This document shows, piece by piece, positions 32,049-35,049 of a DNA stretch of 35,049 bases; the stretch's first letter is position 1; every line of letters starts with the position of its first letter. A program made the position numbers and the translations under genes. The notes under the pieces were generated by a model. The model was not told where the DNA came from and searched no databases. It saw only the letters and a list, made by a program, of their open reading frames with translations. The stretch comes from Acidobacteriota bacterium (GTDB taxonomy: Bacteria > Acidobacteriota > Vicinamibacteria > Vicinamibacterales > UBA2999): positions 1 to 35,049 of the forward strand of contig JAEUQR010000049.1 in assembly GCA_016789705.1 (NCBI GenBank). Direction: 5' to 3'.

Positions 32049-35000
32049 ATGCTCCACGAGCGACGGCAGACGGCCACCGGTGACGTGGCCCGTGTCATCC
32101 GCGAGGTCCGGGCGGGGTGGCGGCGCAGGCTGCTCGTCCGCGGTCTCCTGCGCGTGCTCATCGCGGGCGCGCTCGTGCTCATCGGCGCCGGCGCCGCCCT
32201 CGAGGCGCTGCGCTTCACGCCGAACGCCATCCTCACGTTCCGCATCGCCACGCTCGTCGCGATTGCCGGCGTCATCGGCTGGTGGATCCTGCGTCCGCTG
32301 CTCACCCACGTCACCGACGATCAGGTGGCGCTCTATCTCGAGGAACACGAGCCCTCGCTGAACAACCTGCTGCTGAGCGCGATGAGCGCCGAGCGCCGCG
32401 GCGACTCGCCCGAGCACTCGCCAGCCCTCGTCGCGAAACTCGTCGAAGAGGCCATCGACCGCGTGCGCGAGGTCGAGGCCGGGCGCCGCGTGGAACAGCC
32501 CCTCGTGAAGCGCTACGCCGCGATGGCGCTCGCCACGGTGGCCGTGGCCGCCGCGGTCTTCACCTTCGGACCGGCCTACCTGCGCCAGGGCCTCGCCGCG
32601 ATGTACTCCTGGTCGCAGGACCTCGAAGCCGCCGCCCCCTACCGCATCACGCTCACGCCGGGTTCGGGCACGGTGCCGCGCGGCGCCGACCAGCTCTTCA
32701 CCGCCACGCTCAGCGGCTTCACGGCCGACGACGCCGTGCTGCTCGTGCGCAAGGGCGACGCCACGGCCTTCGAACGCGTGCCGCTCCTCAAGGGCGAGAA
32801 CGGCACGTTCGAGGGCATGGTCTTCGACCTCGACGCGAAGCTCGAGTTCCTGGCCGAAGCCGCCGGCGTCCGCTCGCCCACCTTCACGCTCGACGTCGTC
32901 GACCTGCCCTACGCGCAGAAGATCGACCTCGAATACCACTTCCCCGCCCACACCGGCCTCGAGCCGCGCACGGTGGAAGACACCGGCGACATCGCCGTCC
33001 TCGTCGGCACCGAAGTGCGCGTCACCGTCACGCCGACGATGCCGACGCCGGCTGGTCAGCTCACGCTGCACGAGTCCACGAACGTGCCGCTCGCCGCCGG
33101 CGCCGGCGGCGTGCTCACCGGCCGTTTCGTGGCCGACAAGGACGGCTTCTACCGCGTCGGCCTGCAGGGGCCCGACGGCACGATGATCACGGCCTCGCCG
33201 CAGTACGTCATCGACGTGCTCGACGACATGGCGCCCACGGTGACCATCGCGAAGCCGGGCCGCGACACCAACGCCACGCCGGTCGAGGAGTTCTTCGTCG
33301 AGGCGCGGGCCGATGACGACTTCGGCGTCCGCGGCCTCGAACTCGTCTACTCGGTGAATGGCGGCCCCGAGAAGAGCGTGTCGCTCTACAAGGGCGCGAA
33401 GCGGCTGGAAGAGGTCACCGCCGGGCACACGTTCTATCTCGAAGAGCTCGGCGTGCAGGCCGGCGACGCGGTGAGCTACTACGCGCGCGCCGCCGACAAC
33501 GACGCCAATGGCGGCAAGCAGGCCACGAGCGACATCTACTTCCTGCGCGTCCGGCCCTTCGGCAAGGAGTTCAAGCCGGCGACCTCGATGGGCGGCGGCG
33601 GGGGCGGCGGGGGTGGCGGCGGCGCCGAAGTGGGCGCCCTGTCGGAACAGCAGCGGCAGATCATCGCCGGCACCTTCAATATCCTGCGCGAGAAGAAGAC
33701 GGCCACCGCTGAGAAGATGCGCGAGGCGTCGGTGGTGCTGGCGCTGTCGCAGGGCCGGCTGCGCGAGCAGGTCGAAGGGCTCGTGAGCCGCATGAACTCG
33801 CGCCTCGTGGCGCCCGATCCGAGCTTCAAGAAGATCGCCGAGCTGCTGCCGCTGGCCGTGGCCGAGATGAAGAACGCCGAGGGCAAGCTGCAGACGCGCA
33901 GCCCCGATGGCGCCATGCCCTTCGAACAGAAGGCGCTGCAGTACCTCCAGCAGGCCGAGGAAGAGTACGAACTGCAGGTGCAGACCAACCAGCAGTCAGG
34001 CGGCGGCGGGGGCGGCGGGCAGGCCGGTTCGATCGCGGAAGACCTGGCCGACTTGTTCGAGCTCGAGATGGACAAGATGGCCAACCAGTACGAGACCGCC
34101 TCGCGCGCCGAGAGCGCGCAGGCCGAGCAGCGGATCGATGCACTGGCCGAGAAGCTCAAGGAACTGGCGCGGCGGCAGCAGCAGGAACTCGAGCGTCAGC
34201 GCCGGCGGGCGTCCGGCCAGGCGGCGAGCGGCGGCGGCGACCAGCAGCGCGCGCTCGCGCAGGAGGCCGAAGAGACGGCGCGGCAGCTCGAGAAGCTCTC
34301 GCGCGAACAGAACCGTCCGGACCTGGCGAATGCGGCGCGGCAGATGCAGCAGGCCGCGGATGCGATGCGCAAGGCAGCCGCCGGCAACGATCCGGGCGCC
34401 TCGGGGCAGGCATCGCAGGCCGCCGAGCGCCTGCAGCAGGTACAGCGGCAGCTGCGCGGCGCGCAGACGGCGCGGGCCGAACGCGACGTCCAGGATGCGA
34501 TGCGGCAGGCCGAGGAACTGGCGCGGGAACACGCCGATGTGGCGAGTGACGCCGAGCAGATTCCTGGCGCCGGCGCCGACCGTCTGCAGAAAGCGCAGCT
34601 CAACGCGCAGCGCCGCGACGCCCTCTCGAGCAAGGTCGGCCAGCTCGAACAGCAGCTCGACCGGACCGCCAACGAGATCGCGAAGGAAGAGAAAGACGCC
34701 TCGCAGAAGCTACGCGAGGCGGCCGGCGACATCCGCGACGACAAGGTGAAGGAGAAGCTGCGCTACTCGCGGCAGTTCCTCGGCCGCGACGCCGCGCAGG
34801 GCGCCGCCGCCGAGATGGACGCCTCGATCGGCACGGACCTCATGGACCTGCGGCGCAAGCTCGCCGAAGCGGCCTCCGCGCTCGGCAAGGGCGGCAACGC
34901 GCAGCAGACCGAGAACGCCCTCGAACGGGCCCGCGACCTCGTGCGGGGCGTGGACTCGCTCGGGCGCCGCATGCAGGAACGCGCCAGCGGCGACGACCGG

Positions 35001-35049
35001 CAGGCCGCGAACCAGCAGGGCCAGCAGGGCCGCGATGGTCAGCCCGGAC
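32049..35049 (+). CDS. DUF4175-like membrane and coiled-coil protein (3' end missing)
   Basis: An open frame of 1000 codons that runs off the right edge. The start ATG 32049 has a strong GAGGAGGGG in front. Two helices (about 32-52 and 60-80) and a third at about 155-178 anchor it. Ig-like domains follow (ITLTPGSGTVPRGADQ; VTVTPTMPTPAGQ), then LRVRPFGKEFKP and a run of 11 glycines at about 515-525. From about 530 on it is a long, Gln/Arg/Glu/Ala-rich coiled coil with a second run of 7 glycines near residue 654. Such DUF4175 proteins end MoxR-BatA operons in Acidobacteria and Bacteroidota-like lineages. They probably span the periplasm as structural parts. No catalytic motif is visible. Confidence 0.85.
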   Translation, partial: MLHERRQTATGDVARVIREVRAGWRRRLLVRGLLRVLIAGALVLIGAGAALEALRFTPNAILTFRIATLVAIAGVIGWWILRPLLTHVTDDQVALYLEEHEPSLNNLLLSAMSAERRGDSPEHSPALVAKLVEEAIDRVREVEAGRRVEQPLVKRYAAMALATVAVAAAVFTFGPAYLRQGLAAMYSWSQDLEAAAPYRITLTPGSGTVPRGADQLFTATLSGFTADDAVLLVRKGDATAFERVPLLKGENGTFEGMVFDLDAKLEFLAEAAGVRSPTFTLDVVDLPYAQKIDLEYHFPAHTGLEPRTVEDTGDIAVLVGTEVRVTVTPTMPTPAGQLTLHESTNVPLAAGAGGVLTGRFVADKDGFYRVGLQGPDGTMITASPQYVIDVLDDMAPTVTIAKPGRDTNATPVEEFFVEARADDDFGVRGLELVYSVNGGPEKSVSLYKGAKRLEEVTAGHTFYLEELGVQAGDAVSYYARAADNDANGGKQATSDIYFLRVRPFGKEFKPATSMGGGGGGGGGGGAEVGALSEQQRQIIAGTFNILREKKTATAEKMREASVVLALSQGRLREQVEGLVSRMNSRLVAPDPSFKKIAELLPLAVAEMKNAEGKLQTRSPDGAMPFEQKALQYLQQAEEEYELQVQTNQQSGGGGGGGQAGSIAEDLADLFELEMDKMANQYETASRAESAQAEQRIDALAEKLKELARRQQQELERQRRRASGQAASGGGDQQRALAQEAEETARQLEKLSREQNRPDLANAARQMQQAADAMRKAAAGNDPGASGQASQAAERLQQVQRQLRGAQTARAERDVQDAMRQAEELAREHADVASDAEQIPGAGADRLQKAQLNAQRRDALSSKVGQLEQQLDRTANEIAKEEKDASQKLREAAGDIRDDKVKEKLRYSRQFLGRDAAQGAAAEMDASIGTDLMDLRRKLAEAASALGKGGNAQQTENALERARDLVRGVDSLGRRMQERASGDDRQAANQQGQQGRDGQPG

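Noticed and set aside
33588..33623. GGC-rich tract as a DNA repeat element
   Set aside because: It is a glycine run in a real reading frame, made from mixed GGC/GGG/GGT codons.

Overview
The window is about 35 kb of very GC-rich, densely coding DNA. It looks like an ordinary chromosomal region of a soil Acidobacteriota, most likely the Vicinamibacteria lineage. This placement is an inference from gene content: secreted amidohydrolases, a TonB receptor with a carboxypeptidase-like N-terminal domain, a large Asp-box (sortilin/VPS10-like) propeller protein, and a DUF4159-MoxR-DUF58-BatA-DUF4175 locus. I see no rRNA, tRNA, CRISPR, IS element or prophage gene. The longest stretch without a gene is about 210 bp.

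Layout. (1) 1-485 (-): 5' part of a secreted NHL-repeat propeller protein. (2) 628-5344 (+): DUF1028-TPR protein, secreted metal-dependent amidohydrolase, and TonB-dependent receptor; together they suggest an uptake and peptide or amide breakdown unit. (3) 5555-8448 (-): class V aminotransferase, small four-helix membrane protein, and a second secreted amidohydrolase related to the first. (4) 8534-14799 (+): a compact five-gene operon of sarcosine/D-amino-acid-oxidase-like flavoenzyme, NCS1-type permease, GlpD-like flavoenzyme, DegT-type aminotransferase and alpha/beta hydrolase. It looks like a dedicated catabolic or salvage pathway, and I cannot name its substrate. (5) 14928-18092 (+): secreted Asp-box propeller protein. 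(6) 18229-20461 (+): phytanoyl-CoA-dioxygenase-like protein and L-serine dehydratase. (7) 24780 down to 20448 (-): YtcJ-like amidohydrolase, a small protein, a nucleotidyltransferase-fold protein and a membrane-anchored metallophosphoesterase, possibly all overlapping. (8) 24910-35049 (+): a VWA/GATase-like membrane protein, DUF4159, MoxR ATPase, DUF58, BatA-like and DUF4175 proteins, a cell-envelope operon that runs off the right edge.

The regulatory signals are the most informative non-gene content. A recurring -10-like hexamer (TAGAAT, TACAAT, TACGAT, GACAAT, TAGATT) lies upstream of most transcription units, usually without a clear -35. Where it lies 6-9 nt from the start codon there is no Shine-Dalgarno, which suggests leaderless mRNAs. 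Where it lies 19 nt or more away, a Shine-Dalgarno is usually present. A hairpin with a T-run covers the stop codon of the dioxygenase-like gene and the Shine-Dalgarno of serine dehydratase, so it could attenuate that junction. I did not find a clearly new defence or mobile system. The best candidates for new biology are the five-gene flavoenzyme/aminotransferase operon and the small-protein/nucleotidyltransferase pair.
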